57,193 nucleotides of DNA from JAKAKT01 sp041305385 (GCA_041305385.1 JBFYLO010000001.1:1-57193); one strand, 5' to 3'; numbered from the stretch's first letter, positions 40,928-48,904 are shown. Numbers and translations: made by a program. Notes: generated by a model not told the origin, from the sequence alone.

Positions 40928-42124
40928 ATGACGAGGGTTGCAATCGCCAGGGGCGAGGACATCGACAAGACTGTCCGAGAAGCAGTTGGGCTCTTGGGCG
41001 GGATGCAGCAGTTCGTCAAGAAGGACGATGTCGTCTTCATAAAGCCGAACCTGGTTGTCCAATTCTTCCCGGCAATGACACGGCCTGAGGTCGTCCGCTC
41101 GGTGATAACGATGTGCCTCGAGGCGGGGGCCAAGACTGTTTACGTTGGCGAGAACCCGATGTGCCAAATCGCCTCCCAAGAGGTTTTCAGCACCACTGGC
41201 CTGAAGGACTACTACGAGGCATGCGGGGCGAAAGTGCTTTTGCTGGACAAGGCAGATTATGTTGAATTCGATGTTCCCGGCGGAGTAGTGCTGAAGAAGA
41301 TTCGACTGCCTAAAATTCTCAAGGAGGCGAACGTCTACATCGCGATGCCGAAGATGAAGACGCACTGCATTACGACTGTTACTCTTGGGATAAAGAACGC
41401 CCACGGCCTGCTTCTCGACGAGGACAAGGGACAGCATCACTGCGATGACCTCGAGCAGAAGCTCGTGGACATAAACAAGGCGATGGCCCCGAATCTTGTG
41501 GTAATGGATGCCTTCCTGGCCATGGAGGGATTCGGCCCAACTTTCGGGGAAATGAAGAGGATGGACTTGGCCCTTGCTTCTGACAACGTGGTTTCCGTGG
41601 ACTCGGTGGCCTCCCAGATTATGGGCTGCGAGCCCCTGGCCATAGGAACCACCAGGCTGGGGGCTGAGCAGAAGCTAGGCGATGCAAACCCCATTGTGCT
41701 CGGATTGCAGGTGAAGGATGTCGCAAGCAAGTTCAAGCCCGGGACGTTCGAGATTCCTGACAAGATAGGCGGGGCCAGGTTCATCAGTGGAAAGACCGAC
41801 CCGGGATATGAGGGGATGCTGAAGCTGGGGCTCGGTCTGTTCTTCGGGTATTCCGACGCTTTCAAGGAGGAGTTTGCGAAAGTGAAGGGCCTCTCAGTGG
41901 TCTATGGATACGTGGAGGGCGGAGTGCAGGATGACAAGGTCGTGCTCTACGGGGACGATGCTTGCAGGACCAGGGTGAAGGCAAGGAGAATCCTGCGGAT
42001 GAAGGGACATCCCCCGACCAACTGGATAACGCTTCTCAAATGGATTACCTCGGAGTGCAGGCTCGACGTCCTCAACTACTTCATCAACTCCCTCTGGAGC
42101 GCGAGGGAAGGCGGAAAGAGATGA
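40928..42124 (+). CDS. DUF362 family protein
   Basis: 398 aa. DUF362 signatures are present: VVFIKPNLVV near 35, the ANVYIAMPKMKTH and LGIKNAHGLL core at about 138-160, and VVMDAFLAMEGFGPTFGEMKRMDLALAS. In other archaea and bacteria this domain is often followed by ferredoxin-type Cys clusters; I see none in this C-terminus, only scattered Cys. Function is not established. The stop overlaps the following ATG by four bases, so the pair form an operon. A TATA-like TTTATCCC-rich region lies 15-25 bases upstream and there is little ribosome site, so it may be leaderless. Confidence 0.88.
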   Translation: MTRVAIARGEDIDKTVREAVGLLGGMQQFVKKDDVVFIKPNLVVQFFPAMTRPEVVRSVITMCLEAGAKTVYVGENPMCQIASQEVFSTTGLKDYYEACGAKVLLLDKADYVEFDVPGGVVLKKIRLPKILKEANVYIAMPKMKTHCITTVTLGIKNAHGLLLDEDKGQHHCDDLEQKLVDINKAMAPNLVVMDAFLAMEGFGPTFGEMKRMDLALASDNVVSVDSVASQIMGCEPLAIGTTRLGAEQKLGDANPIVLGLQVKDVASKFKPGTFEIPDKIGGARFISGKTDPGYEGMLKLGLGLFFGYSDAFKEEFAKVKGLSVVYGYVEGGVQDDKVVLYGDDACRTRVKARRILRMKGHPPTNWITLLKWITSECRLDVLNYFINSLWSAREGGKR

Positions 42125-43302
42125 CCATGGAAGTGGATGTGTTCAAGAAAAGGGTCGCAGAGGAGTACGCGAAGTGGCTCGTGTTCGTTACTGGAAAGAC
42201 GGACCATGTGGAGGTTCCATTCTTCCCGGTCAGCTCATTTGATAGGACCATGTTCACCGATTTTGTCGCAGAACTCATTACGAGGACCATTGGCTCGGAC
42301 TTCACGATGCTCTCAGTTATCACCGAGAAGGGAAAGCCGCTGTTCATGCTCGTTGAGAAAGTGGAGAAGGGAAGGTTCGTCTCGATTGAAATCATCGAGG
42401 CGAAGGATGACCTTGAGGAGATAAAAAAAGAACATGCAGTGACCCTGACCAAATCAGTGGAGCGCTCGGTTCTCGAGGAAGTTTTTGCGCTCCAGGAGAG
42501 GTACCGGGGAACGAAGGACCGGAGGACTTATCTCCTTGAGCTCATCGTAGTGCTCGCCAACGCCCTCAAGCAGGAGGAGCTCGCGTTTACTCCTGCACCT
42601 GCAGTCCTCAAGGCGCTCTCCAAGGTAATCCGCAGGATAAACGTGGACCTGAAGCTCCTCACTGGAGCGAGGGACTACCTCGCCTCCATTGAGATGACTT
42701 CCGGGAAAAAATCGCTGTTCCTTGACCTCGGCACTCCCCTGAAGATTGTGATGAAGAAGGAGCATCTGTTCTCGCTCCTTGAAAAGCTGGAGAAAACGGA
42801 AAGCCTGGCGCAGCTGCTGGATGCGTTCCTGGTCTGGCTTGCAGAAGGGTTCAAAACAGACGCCGTTCGGGTCGAGCCAGGCTCGTTCATATGGAAGGGG
42901 CTTGAGAACATCTTCGAGCACGATGCCGAACGGGTCGGAAACAAGATGAGATTCATGCTCTCGATGTTTGCGGACCCGCTGTTCATGCTCCTCGTGGTGG
43001 GGGACGACTCGTACCTGCTTGAATTCCGAAAAGGCACGATAGCCGGCATCGAACGCGCTGAGGCGAAGGGGGACCTGAAAAAAGCGTGGCTCGACCTGTG
43101 CCTCAAGAGGGGCTTCGTCCATCTCGCAATAAGCGTTGACCCGAAAGTTCTCGCTAAAGGAATGACCCCGATTCACCTGCAGTCGGTGCTCAAGAAAGGG
43201 GTCTATGAATTCTACCCGGAGAACGAGTTCGTCGAGCACCTGAACAACATGGGGGCGCTGAACCTTTTGCTAAAGCTCGTTTATCCTTTTGTTAAGCGAT
43301 AA
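42121..43302 (+). CDS. Hypothetical protein, 393 aa, coupled to DUF362
   Basis: From the ATG at 42121, four bases overlapping the DUF362 stop (ATGA). The longer frame upstream runs wholly inside DUF362 and is rejected. Soluble, mixed alpha/beta, with no recognised motif. Two halves each carry an alpha/beta sheet-like run, LFMLVEKVEKGRFVSIEIIE and LFMLLVVGDDSYLLEFRKG, so an internal duplication is possible. Partner of DUF362 by translational coupling. Confidence 0.65.
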   Translation: MTMEVDVFKKRVAEEYAKWLVFVTGKTDHVEVPFFPVSSFDRTMFTDFVAELITRTIGSDFTMLSVITEKGKPLFMLVEKVEKGRFVSIEIIEAKDDLEEIKKEHAVTLTKSVERSVLEEVFALQERYRGTKDRRTYLLELIVVLANALKQEELAFTPAPAVLKALSKVIRRINVDLKLLTGARDYLASIEMTSGKKSLFLDLGTPLKIVMKKEHLFSLLEKLEKTESLAQLLDAFLVWLAEGFKTDAVRVEPGSFIWKGLENIFEHDAERVGNKMRFMLSMFADPLFMLLVVGDDSYLLEFRKGTIAGIERAEAKGDLKKAWLDLCLKRGFVHLAISVDPKVLAKGMTPIHLQSVLKKGVYEFYPENEFVEHLNNMGALNLLLKLVYPFVKR

Positions 43303-43304
43303 GC

Positions 43305-43658
43305 TCAGCAGTTTTTTTCCGTGTAGGCTATGCAGGTGTCGCTGCTTATGTTCTCGTCCCCAGCGATGACGGGGAGCGAGTCCATCTCCCTGCAGGCATC
43401 GACCGCTTTTTTTATGCTCGTTGGTCTGAGCTTGCAGGCTACCTCGAGAATGCATTGGTGGGCCCAGTATGTCCGCTCTCCGGATTTGAAAGGAGTCTCT
43501 GCCTTGCATACGCTGATGGCGTCTTCTGGGTTGTTTTTCATGGCCTCGAAAAATCTGCTGGCAGAAGGGTTGGACTGCGAGCCCCTGCCGAAAAGAAGGT
43601 ATGCACCAACTGAAAGCAGGCAAAGGATTATGCAGACAGTGAGTATCGGGTGCCTCAT
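43305..43658 (-). CDS. Small membrane-anchored Cys-rich protein
   Basis: 117 aa from the ATG at 43658, one base after the stop of the upstream gene (43660). TM/signal at about 5-24 (LTVCIILCLLSVGAYLLF), then an exposed domain with Cys at five positions (ISVCKAET, HQCILEVACK, DACREMD, DTCIAYTEKNC), suggesting disulfides. It follows the pilin-like-headed protein and probably acts with it at the cell surface. The plus-strand gene converges and its stop is 2 bases away. Confidence 0.65.
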   Translation of the reverse strand: MRHPILTVCIILCLLSVGAYLLFGRGSQSNPSASRFFEAMKNNPEDAISVCKAETPFKSGERTYWAHQCILEVACKLRPTSIKKAVDACREMDSLPVIAGDENISSDTCIAYTEKNC

Positions 43659-43659
43659 T

Positions 43660-44877
43660 TCATCTCCAGACAACGAGGTTCAGGTTTGCAACTTCCCTCT
43701 CGAATCCCGAGAGGATTACCATTCTCCTGATGCTCACCAGGTCGGACTGGTTGCTCGGCGCGTAGCCGTAGGAAAGGTTCTCCCCGACTATGTTCAGGCG
43801 ATAGGTATATGGCTCTTCGGTAAACCAGGAGGAGATTGGTACTCCGAGATAATAGGAATATTGCCCCCTCGTGTCCTCGATGTAATAGACCCTTCCCAGT
43901 CCATGGTCCCACCAGGCAATCTGGGCCCGAGTGGAAGAGGTGTTCGCAATAACGTGAAGCTCTACGTCGGCTTTCGTGGTATCGCGGAATACATCGCGCT
44001 TGTGCGTAGCTAGATGAGTAAAATCTATTTTATCAGCAAAAGGACCAGTATTTTTAGTGGTGTTCAGCACGTGCGAATTCACGTTGAGAACGCGCGAGCG
44101 CGTAGTGCACGACGGGGAGCAATCCAGAAAACTCATGCTGAAGTTGTTTGCGATGAGTGGCTTGTCCCAGGGAACCGTGGGGTCTGTGTAAATTAGGATT
44201 CCACCGCGCCTCACGAAATTAACTAGGTCGCTTAGGTCCCCAACACTCTCGTTTGTGAGCCCGGCGTCTTCTATTATTATCGTCCTGTAACTGCTCTGGT
44301 TGGCCGTCAAGACCACAAAAGCTGACAATGCATTTCCATAAGGATATTTGTTTCTCGCAGTCAGCTTGTTTACGTCCACTGAATTAATGTTGTAATAAAT
44401 GTCCCAGACTACGACGGAATTGTTCAGCATCTTCACGTATTCGAGCCCCTGGCTTGAATTGGCCAGAACAGCGACCGGGCTCCGGACGATGCCGCTGGTG
44501 AGGTCGTAGCCAGCATCATCGGTAATCCAGATGCGGAAGTCGTAGTTCCCGAGCCTCATCATCGTGCGGGCCTTGTTGTAGTTTATTTTCTTCATGGAAA
44601 GGAACTTGCCGATATCAAGGATGTGCTCTTCGCCGGCAAGCCCGATCATTACAACCGTGTTATTCGTCCAGTTCTTCGGATAGCCTGCGTTCCTCACGAG
44701 CGCCTCTGAAACATAGGTCGCTATGGATTGCATGTCCCTTCTGGATTCGGCATCCCGTATCTGCGTGTCGACGCTCGTCCAGAGGCTCATGGATGCAAAC
44801 AGAATCGCTACGAAAATGGCAAGGCTGAGGATGAAATCAGTTGTTAGGAGCTGGCCGCGCCCTCGAGAGTAAACCAT
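43660..44877 (-). CDS. Extracytoplasmic protein with pilin-like N-terminus, 405 aa
   Basis: Start MVYSRGRGQLLTTDFILSLA, then a hydrophobic helix (about 14-34). A short basic leader ending in G-x-G, then a Q/T-rich helix start, recalls archaeal type IV pilin (class III) signals, where cleavage is after a Gly. The remainder is exposed, with many sequons and an alpha/beta core (VNFVRRGGILIYTDPTVPWD, IAWWDHGLGRVYYIED) similar to GATase-fold or DUF4350-type surface domains. It could be a minor-pilin-like protein for the motor encoded at 8.7-13.8 kb, but the two are 30 kb apart. Confidence in the signal type is limited. Confidence 0.6.
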   Translation of the reverse strand: MVYSRGRGQLLTTDFILSLAIFVAILFASMSLWTSVDTQIRDAESRRDMQSIATYVSEALVRNAGYPKNWTNNTVVMIGLAGEEHILDIGKFLSMKKINYNKARTMMRLGNYDFRIWITDDAGYDLTSGIVRSPVAVLANSSQGLEYVKMLNNSVVVWDIYYNINSVDVNKLTARNKYPYGNALSAFVVLTANQSSYRTIIIEDAGLTNESVGDLSDLVNFVRRGGILIYTDPTVPWDKPLIANNFSMSFLDCSPSCTTRSRVLNVNSHVLNTTKNTGPFADKIDFTHLATHKRDVFRDTTKADVELHVIANTSSTRAQIAWWDHGLGRVYYIEDTRGQYSYYLGVPISSWFTEEPYTYRLNIVGENLSYGYAPSNQSDLVSIRRMVILSGFEREVANLNLVVWR

Positions 44878-44980
44878 CCTTGCACCGAATAGTTTTCTCG
44901 CTGGATATTTAAGGCTTTATGGGGTACCAATTACCCGTTTTATCTGGTGGCAGTTCAAAAGATTATCGAAGGAAAAGAAA

Positions 44981-45113
44981 TGGGCCCGCGGAGATGCACA
45001 CCGCGGGTGCGCAGTTGCACGGGCGGAATTGAACTCCGAATTTCCACCTTGTAAGGGTGGCGTCTTAACCGTTGTCGGCTTCGCCAAAGCGGCGAGCTTT
45101 CGACTACGGGCCC
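44981..45113 (-). tRNA. tRNA-Val (UAC) with two predicted non-canonical introns
   Basis: Minus-strand 5' GGGCCCG (45113-45107) pairs with 3' CGGGCCC (44988-44982); the discriminator A is at 44981 and CCA is not encoded. The anticodon arm CCACC-CTTACAA-GGTGG is perfect, giving anticodon TAC (45053-45051). The T arm pairs CGGAG (45038-45034) with CTCCG (44993-44989) around loop TTCAATT, but 33 extra bases (45026-44994) sit between loop and stem; they can fold on CCGC/GCGG and GTGC/GCAC. The D loop also holds about 26-28 extra bases within 45101-45065, with a CGCC/GGCG hairpin. Removing both leaves about 73 bases. The positions are not the canonical 37/38 site. It follows the LonB-like gene by four bases on the same strand. 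Confidence 0.8.
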
Positions 45114-45117
45114 AAGG

Positions 45118-46542
45118 TTATCCTACCTCTTTATTATCTGAATTGCTCTTTTTATAAGAATAGTCGCTCATCTCCGCCTTGAACCAGCTGCCGTATTTGT
45201 CGTTGAGCTGCTCCTCCACTGCCTTGGACTTCACTATCGCCGTCTTCATGTGCTCCCCGGTGATGAGCGGGGCTTCCTCCACTGTCGCGAGGTCGCCTGC
45301 AAGCTTTATGATGCCCGAGATGTCGCGGAGCCTGAGGGAAAGGCCGTTCGAATCGTCGATGAGTTTTGCCCTCCTCTTGGCTTCGCTTATCAGGAGCTCG
45401 ACTGCCTCGTGGTCAGCGTGCGGGATTTTGCCGTCCTTCCTTATCTCCTGGGAGGCGAACTGCGCGAGCGCATCCCTGTTCGCCTCGGTGTCCGGCATCA
45501 CTGTGTTCATGAGGACTTCGTAGCCGTTGCCCGTAATTCTCGAGCGGAGGGGCGGGAGCAGCTTTGGGAGGTCGGCAGTGTTTATCGCCCCCACAAAAAG
45601 GAAATCGCAGGGGACGTGCTCTGCCTTCACCGCAGCGCCGGTGCTCGTGGGATTCCTGCCCACTATGGAGAACCTCCTCTCCTGCATGGCTGTGAGCAGA
45701 TAGCGCTGCAGGTAGCCGAGGGTCGAGAGCTCATCGATGAACAAAACCCCCTCGTGCGCCTCGTGGACTGCCCCTGGCATCACCCGCTGGTAGGGGGGGA
45801 TTCCTGCCTCGGGGTGCCCCCCATAGGGGTCGTGCTTTATGTCCCCGAGCAATTCGGTCTCGCTCGCCCCGGTCGCCTGGACAAATGGGTTTCGATGGAG
45901 CGGCACGATTATTTTCCTGGGCCTTGCAAGCGCGCCGTATTCGAGGCCCTTCAGGGAATCCTTGTCGTAGGAAACGATCTTTCCGTCCTTTGTTCTCTCA
46001 TAAACTACGATTTCCTCTTTCCCGTTTGGGAACGTCCTGGTAGTGTGGACCCGGTCCTCGAGAACTTCAGCCTGGAAGCCGAAGAGCAAATCGTCGAATG
46101 GGGTGGAATCCTTCCTGTATTTATCAGACCCGCATTCGGGACACGCCCGTATGCCGTGGGGTGAGAGTGTACCGCACCTCCTGCAGCGGAAGCCGAGCCT
46201 CTCTGCGACAAATACCGGGACTTGCGAAGGAAGGTGGACCTTGCCCGCGTCCTTTTTCTTCTTGAAGTTCTTCTCGATGTCCTCCTTCTGCCTGACTTCC
46301 ACTATCGGCCTCTCGGGGTTGTGGGGGTTGTGGATAATCGAGACTTCCTGCTGGGGCCTCGGGAGGAGAACGGAGATTGCCTGCGCCACCATGCTCTTCC
46401 CGGTTCCGGGCGGGCCGACGAGAAGCATGTTCCTTCTCTGGCGAGCGACCACGCGCGCAATCTTCACCGCCTCGTCCTGCCCTATGATGGTCTTGAGCGG
46501 GTCGTCGGGCAGCGGCAGGTCTGCGGTGGTCGAAAATCGCAT
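45118..46542 (-). CDS. LonB-like AAA+ ATPase lacking the protease domain
   Basis: 474 aa from the ATG at 46542. The AAA+ part is unmistakably archaeal LonB: IIGQDEAVKIAR, Walker A GPPGTGKS (43-50), ASETELLGDIKHDPYGG, and Walker B GVLFIDELSTL (about 266-274), then a sensor region with VGAINTAD. The C-terminus stops at the linker where LonB would continue into the Ser-Lys protease, so that domain is absent (LonB is normally about 620-650 aa). Where LonB has its two membrane helices, between Walker A and Walker B, this protein has a zinc ribbon with Cys120, 123, 134 and 137. It is therefore likely a soluble unfoldase or remodelling ATPase. A protease subunit encoded elsewhere is possible. Confidence 0.88.
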   Translation of the reverse strand: MRFSTTADLPLPDDPLKTIIGQDEAVKIARVVARQRRNMLLVGPPGTGKSMVAQAISVLLPRPQQEVSIIHNPHNPERPIVEVRQKEDIEKNFKKKKDAGKVHLPSQVPVFVAERLGFRCRRCGTLSPHGIRACPECGSDKYRKDSTPFDDLLFGFQAEVLEDRVHTTRTFPNGKEEIVVYERTKDGKIVSYDKDSLKGLEYGALARPRKIIVPLHRNPFVQATGASETELLGDIKHDPYGGHPEAGIPPYQRVMPGAVHEAHEGVLFIDELSTLGYLQRYLLTAMQERRFSIVGRNPTSTGAAVKAEHVPCDFLFVGAINTADLPKLLPPLRSRITGNGYEVLMNTVMPDTEANRDALAQFASQEIRKDGKIPHADHEAVELLISEAKRRAKLIDDSNGLSLRLRDISGIIKLAGDLATVEEAPLITGEHMKTAIVKSKAVEEQLNDKYGSWFKAEMSDYSYKKSNSDNKEVG

Positions 46543-46596
46543 GAATATGATTAGAAGCAGAAATAATAAAAATAAGACTCGGGTCTGGAAAGATAA

Positions 46597-46650
46597 GGAC
46601 AAATTTCCGCAGAAATTTGGCCGCATTGGAATTAGCAAATTCCAATACAA
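46597..46650. repeat. 54-bp palindromic repeat, copy B
   Basis: Second copy of the element inside dph2, on the same plus-strand orientation, here in the gap between dnaG and the LonB-like gene. Stems AAATTT/AAATTT and ATTGGAATT-AGCA-AATTCCAAT are both perfect. The plus-strand frame through it stays open as DKFPQKFGRIGISKFQYN, close to the peptide of copy A, although no gene is supported there. Confidence 0.85.
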
Positions 46651-46677
46651 TAAAAATTAGAGGAGGCTTTCGCCTCC
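46649..46677 (-). terminator. Intrinsic terminator after dnaG
   Basis: On the minus strand GGAGGC-GAAA-GCCTCC (46677-46662) is followed by TCTAATTTTTATTG. It lies 9 bases after the dnaG stop. Confidence 0.75.
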
Positions 46678-46686
46678 ACTTGGAAT

Positions 46687-48027
46687 CTACTTCTTCGTGT
46701 GGATGAGCATCCCCTCTGGCCTCCTGAAGAGGTTCCCGCTCCGAACTCCAACCAGCATGGTCGTTCCCTTGCTCTCGGCAAGGTCAACGAGCCTCTGGGT
46801 GATTATGCCGTCGAAGACTATGGCCTGGGTCCCGGTGGATTCGCCAAGCGTCTTTATGAGGTCCCGGACCGGAATCTCGTTCACCTGCTCGTTGTTCGCG
46901 TTGTAGAGCCTTGCCCGAAGAGTGTTCTCGAGCTCATCGAGGCTCTTGAGAAGAGCCTCGGGGGCCTGGGGCATCGGGGCCGGTGCTGCTGAAACCTGGT
47001 GCGCTGGGAGGTCCTTGGCAGGCTCCTCCTGCGGCGCCATGTGCTCCGGCGGGCGGACTTGCTCCTGGGGTTCAGCTCCCTCGGAAGGCTGCTCCTCATC
47101 AGGCCTCCTCTCGAAAGGCCTGCGCGCCCTCCCGAACCTAGACTCGGACCTGGGCCTGTCCTCAGCCATCTGCTCCAGCGGGGGCACGGCAGGCTTCGGC
47201 TTGCCTCCATTTACCTGCTCGAAGGGAACCCGGCTCCGAATGGCCTTTATGATTTCCTTTCTCGAGAGCTCCTCAACTTCCCTTCCAGGCGGCGCCCTTG
47301 CGACGAAATCTATCTCCGCCTGCTGGGAAAGCTCCTTAAGGATTATGTCGCCTCCCCTGTCCCCATCTAGGAACACTGTGACCTCCTTCTCCCTGCAGAG
47401 CCCGAGGACTGTCCTTGGGACATTCGCCCCTCCGATTGCAACCGCATTGTTTATGTCATTCTTTAGGAGGTTGAGGACATCCGCCCTTCCCTCGACAATC
47501 ACTATCGCGTCCGAGTTCTTTATCCCTGGGCCGGCTGGAAGCTTCTCCGGACCGTAGGATTCTATCTCGGCAATCTTGACCTCCTGCCTTACGAGCTCCG
47601 AAATCTCCTTGCTTTCTGGAATCTCGTTGGTGAGCAGAATTTTGAGGAGCCTCTTCGCCCGGTCAATCACCGCTTTCCTCTTGACGTTCCTCGTGTCCTC
47701 AATCTTCTCGACGTTTATTTTTGCGTCGCAGGGGCCGACCCGGTCCACTGCTTCGAGGGCAGCGGCCAATATGCTGGTCTCGACCATGTCAAGGCTCGAG
47801 GGCAGCAGGACTCTCCCGACGCTCTTGCCCCCCTTGCCCTGCAGCTCCACCTCTATCCTGCCTATCCTTCCGTTCTTCTGCAGCTCGCGCAGGTCGAGCT
47901 CGTCGCCCAGAAGGCCCTCCGTCTGGCCGAATATGGCCCCAACAACATCGGGCTTCTCGACGAGGCCGCCGATCTCAACGTTTGCGTAAACCAAGTATTT
48001 TACCGTGTCAATGTATGTCTTTCCCAT
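46687..48027 (-). CDS. dnaG: DnaG-type primase, archaeal
   Basis: 446 aa from the ATG at 48027, which has GGTG 6-9 bases upstream (a GTG at 48036 is in frame). Archaeal DnaG: N-terminal region YLVYANVEIGGLVEKPDVVGAIFGQTEGLLGDELDLR, then a Toprim domain with IVIVEGRADVLNLL and FLDGDRGGDIILKEL (about 170-250). A Pro/Gln/Arg-rich linker (about 280-360) joins a C-terminal conserved domain. It is a component of the archaeal exosome and may also prime DNA. Its neighbour is a small stand-alone Toprim protein. Terminated by the GGAGGC hairpin. Confidence 0.93.
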   Translation of the reverse strand: MGKTYIDTVKYLVYANVEIGGLVEKPDVVGAIFGQTEGLLGDELDLRELQKNGRIGRIEVELQGKGGKSVGRVLLPSSLDMVETSILAAALEAVDRVGPCDAKINVEKIEDTRNVKRKAVIDRAKRLLKILLTNEIPESKEISELVRQEVKIAEIESYGPEKLPAGPGIKNSDAIVIVEGRADVLNLLKNDINNAVAIGGANVPRTVLGLCREKEVTVFLDGDRGGDIILKELSQQAEIDFVARAPPGREVEELSRKEIIKAIRSRVPFEQVNGGKPKPAVPPLEQMAEDRPRSESRFGRARRPFERRPDEEQPSEGAEPQEQVRPPEHMAPQEEPAKDLPAHQVSAAPAPMPQAPEALLKSLDELENTLRARLYNANNEQVNEIPVRDLIKTLGESTGTQAIVFDGIITQRLVDLAESKGTTMLVGVRSGNLFRRPEGMLIHTKK

Positions 48028-48032
48028 AGTTT

Positions 48033-48434
48033 TCACCTTATGATTCCTTTTTCTTTTTCAATCTCTTCGTATCTGCTGTCTATCTCCTGGAACACCCGGA
48101 TTCCCAGGGCGTACCTCAGACGCCTCCTGCAGTCCGTGTCCGGGCGGACCCCGTAGGAGCGGAGCAGCTCCGAAATGACTTCGGCCAGTTCCTCGCCCCT
48201 CTCGTCGAAATCCGTGAGGATGATTGCCTCGTCCTCGCCCGAAAGCGACCTGCACAGGTCCTCGGGTTTCCGGTTGATGAGCAGTATCCTTTCCTTTATC
48301 CCGCAATTCTCGAGGGCTTGCTTGTCCTTTTTTCCCTCTACTATCACGGGCTTGCCGCGCATCTCCTCAATGGCCCGGTCAAGGGCCTTGAGCCTCGAGA
48401 TAAGCTTTCGTTCGCCTGCTGAACTCATCCTCAT
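48033..48434 (-). CDS. Small stand-alone Toprim protein (UPF0292-like)
   Basis: 133 aa from 48434, though an internal ATG at 48362 (MRGKPVIVEGKKD) is a later candidate. Toprim motifs: KPVIVEGKKDKQAL (acidic Glu) and ILTDFDERGEELA (DxD). The family includes RNase M5 and small archaeal primase-like proteins. It lies six bases before dnaG and starts inside the 3' end of the DUF167 gene, overlapping it by 56 bases if the long form is right. Two Toprim proteins in a row suggest a shared nucleic-acid role. Confidence 0.8.
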   Translation of the reverse strand: MRMSSAGERKLISRLKALDRAIEEMRGKPVIVEGKKDKQALENCGIKERILLINRKPEDLCRSLSGEDEAIILTDFDERGEELAEVISELLRSYGVRPDTDCRRRLRYALGIRVFQEIDSRYEEIEKEKGIIR

Positions 48435-48639
48435 CCAGGCCCACCTCCAGGACCTTGCGACGCGAGGACGCGCCCCTCACAACCCGGACCGGGCAAGAGA
48501 GCAGTTTCGAAAGCTCGGATTCGAGCTCCCTGTTCGCCCTTCCCTTGTCAGGCGGAGCGGCGACGCTGGCTCTCCAGCCGTCCTTGAAGCGAATCCCAAA
48601 TCTCTTTGCATTTGGGGTGACTTTCATCTCGAGCAACAC
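48379..48639 (-). CDS. DUF167 / YggU-family protein
   Basis: 86 aa. The N-terminal strand LLEMKVTPNAKRFGI and the DKGRANRELESELSKLL helix are the DUF167 hallmark, followed by VRVVRGASSRRKVLEV. A small conserved alpha/beta protein of unknown role. It starts the run DUF167, Toprim, dnaG on one strand. Confidence 0.85.
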   Translation of the reverse strand: MLLEMKVTPNAKRFGIRFKDGWRASVAAPPDKGRANRELESELSKLLSCPVRVVRGASSRRKVLEVGLDEDEFSRRTKAYLEAQGP

Positions 48640-48803
48640 GGGGGCTCACCAGTAATCACATCACAAACAAACGCAAGGCGCCGCTCTAGCGGCCCGGGGC
48701 CGGAATCAGCCTTGCCTCGAATAAAACTGAGGCGCGCGAATCGAATCGCCTGTCCTTGGATTGTTTGGCGTGTGCTAACGTATGAAACACAGAACTAGTA
48801 GGA
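48640..48803. other. Structured intergenic stretch downstream of the H/ACA RNA
   Basis: No gene seen. A perfect 7-bp stem GCAAGGC/GCCTTGC (48673-48679 with 48709-48715) encloses GCCGC-TCTA-GCGGC (48680-48693). A CTC/GAG hairpin follows (about 48715-48735) and palindromic GGCG/CGCC sequence near 48732-48752. It may be the 3' part of a longer RNA or another RNA gene. I could not fold it into a tRNA or a named RNA family. Confidence 0.4.
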
Positions 48804-48874
48804 GCATGTACTGTGCAATGTTGACCGCATTTCATAGCTCGCTAGTACTCCAGCGGCCATCCGTTGCACAGCGC
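48804..48874 (-). ncRNA. Predicted single-hairpin H/ACA guide RNA
   Basis: Minus strand: lower stem CTGTGCAA (48871-48864) pairs with TTGCACAG (48818-48811). It opens into a pocket (CGGATGG on one side, TCAACA on the other) below an upper stem CCGC/GCGG (48856-48853 with 48828-48825). The apical part has GA/GA that could form a K-turn, and a TAG/CTA hairpin. ACA is at 48809-48807, 15 bases from the base of the upper stem, the spacing archaeal H/ACA RNAs use. A TATA box lies about 25 bases upstream. The expected pseudouridine target would read UGUUGA, target U plus one base, CCAUCCG, most likely in rRNA. Confidence 0.65.
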
Positions 48875-48889
48875 ATTAATTTGCAAGCG

Positions 48890-48904
48890 CGATTTATATA
48901 AGCC
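48890..48904 (-). promoter_or_regulatory. TATA box for the H/ACA RNA
   Basis: Minus-strand GGCTTATATAAATC is centred about 25 bases before the first base of the predicted guide RNA. It lies immediately after the stop of the upstream CBS gene (48905) and has no gene start of its own downstream within 200 bases. Confidence 0.65.

Noticed and set aside
46043..46660. 205-codon plus-strand frame covering repeat copy B
   Set aside because: Antisense to the LonB-like gene. Only its end, translating the repeat, resembles the Dph2 insert, which follows from the shared element rather than from a gene.
48660..48780. GC-rich stems considered as a second tRNA
   Set aside because: The GCAAGGC stem encloses too few bases and no anticodon arm with a 7-base loop fits.
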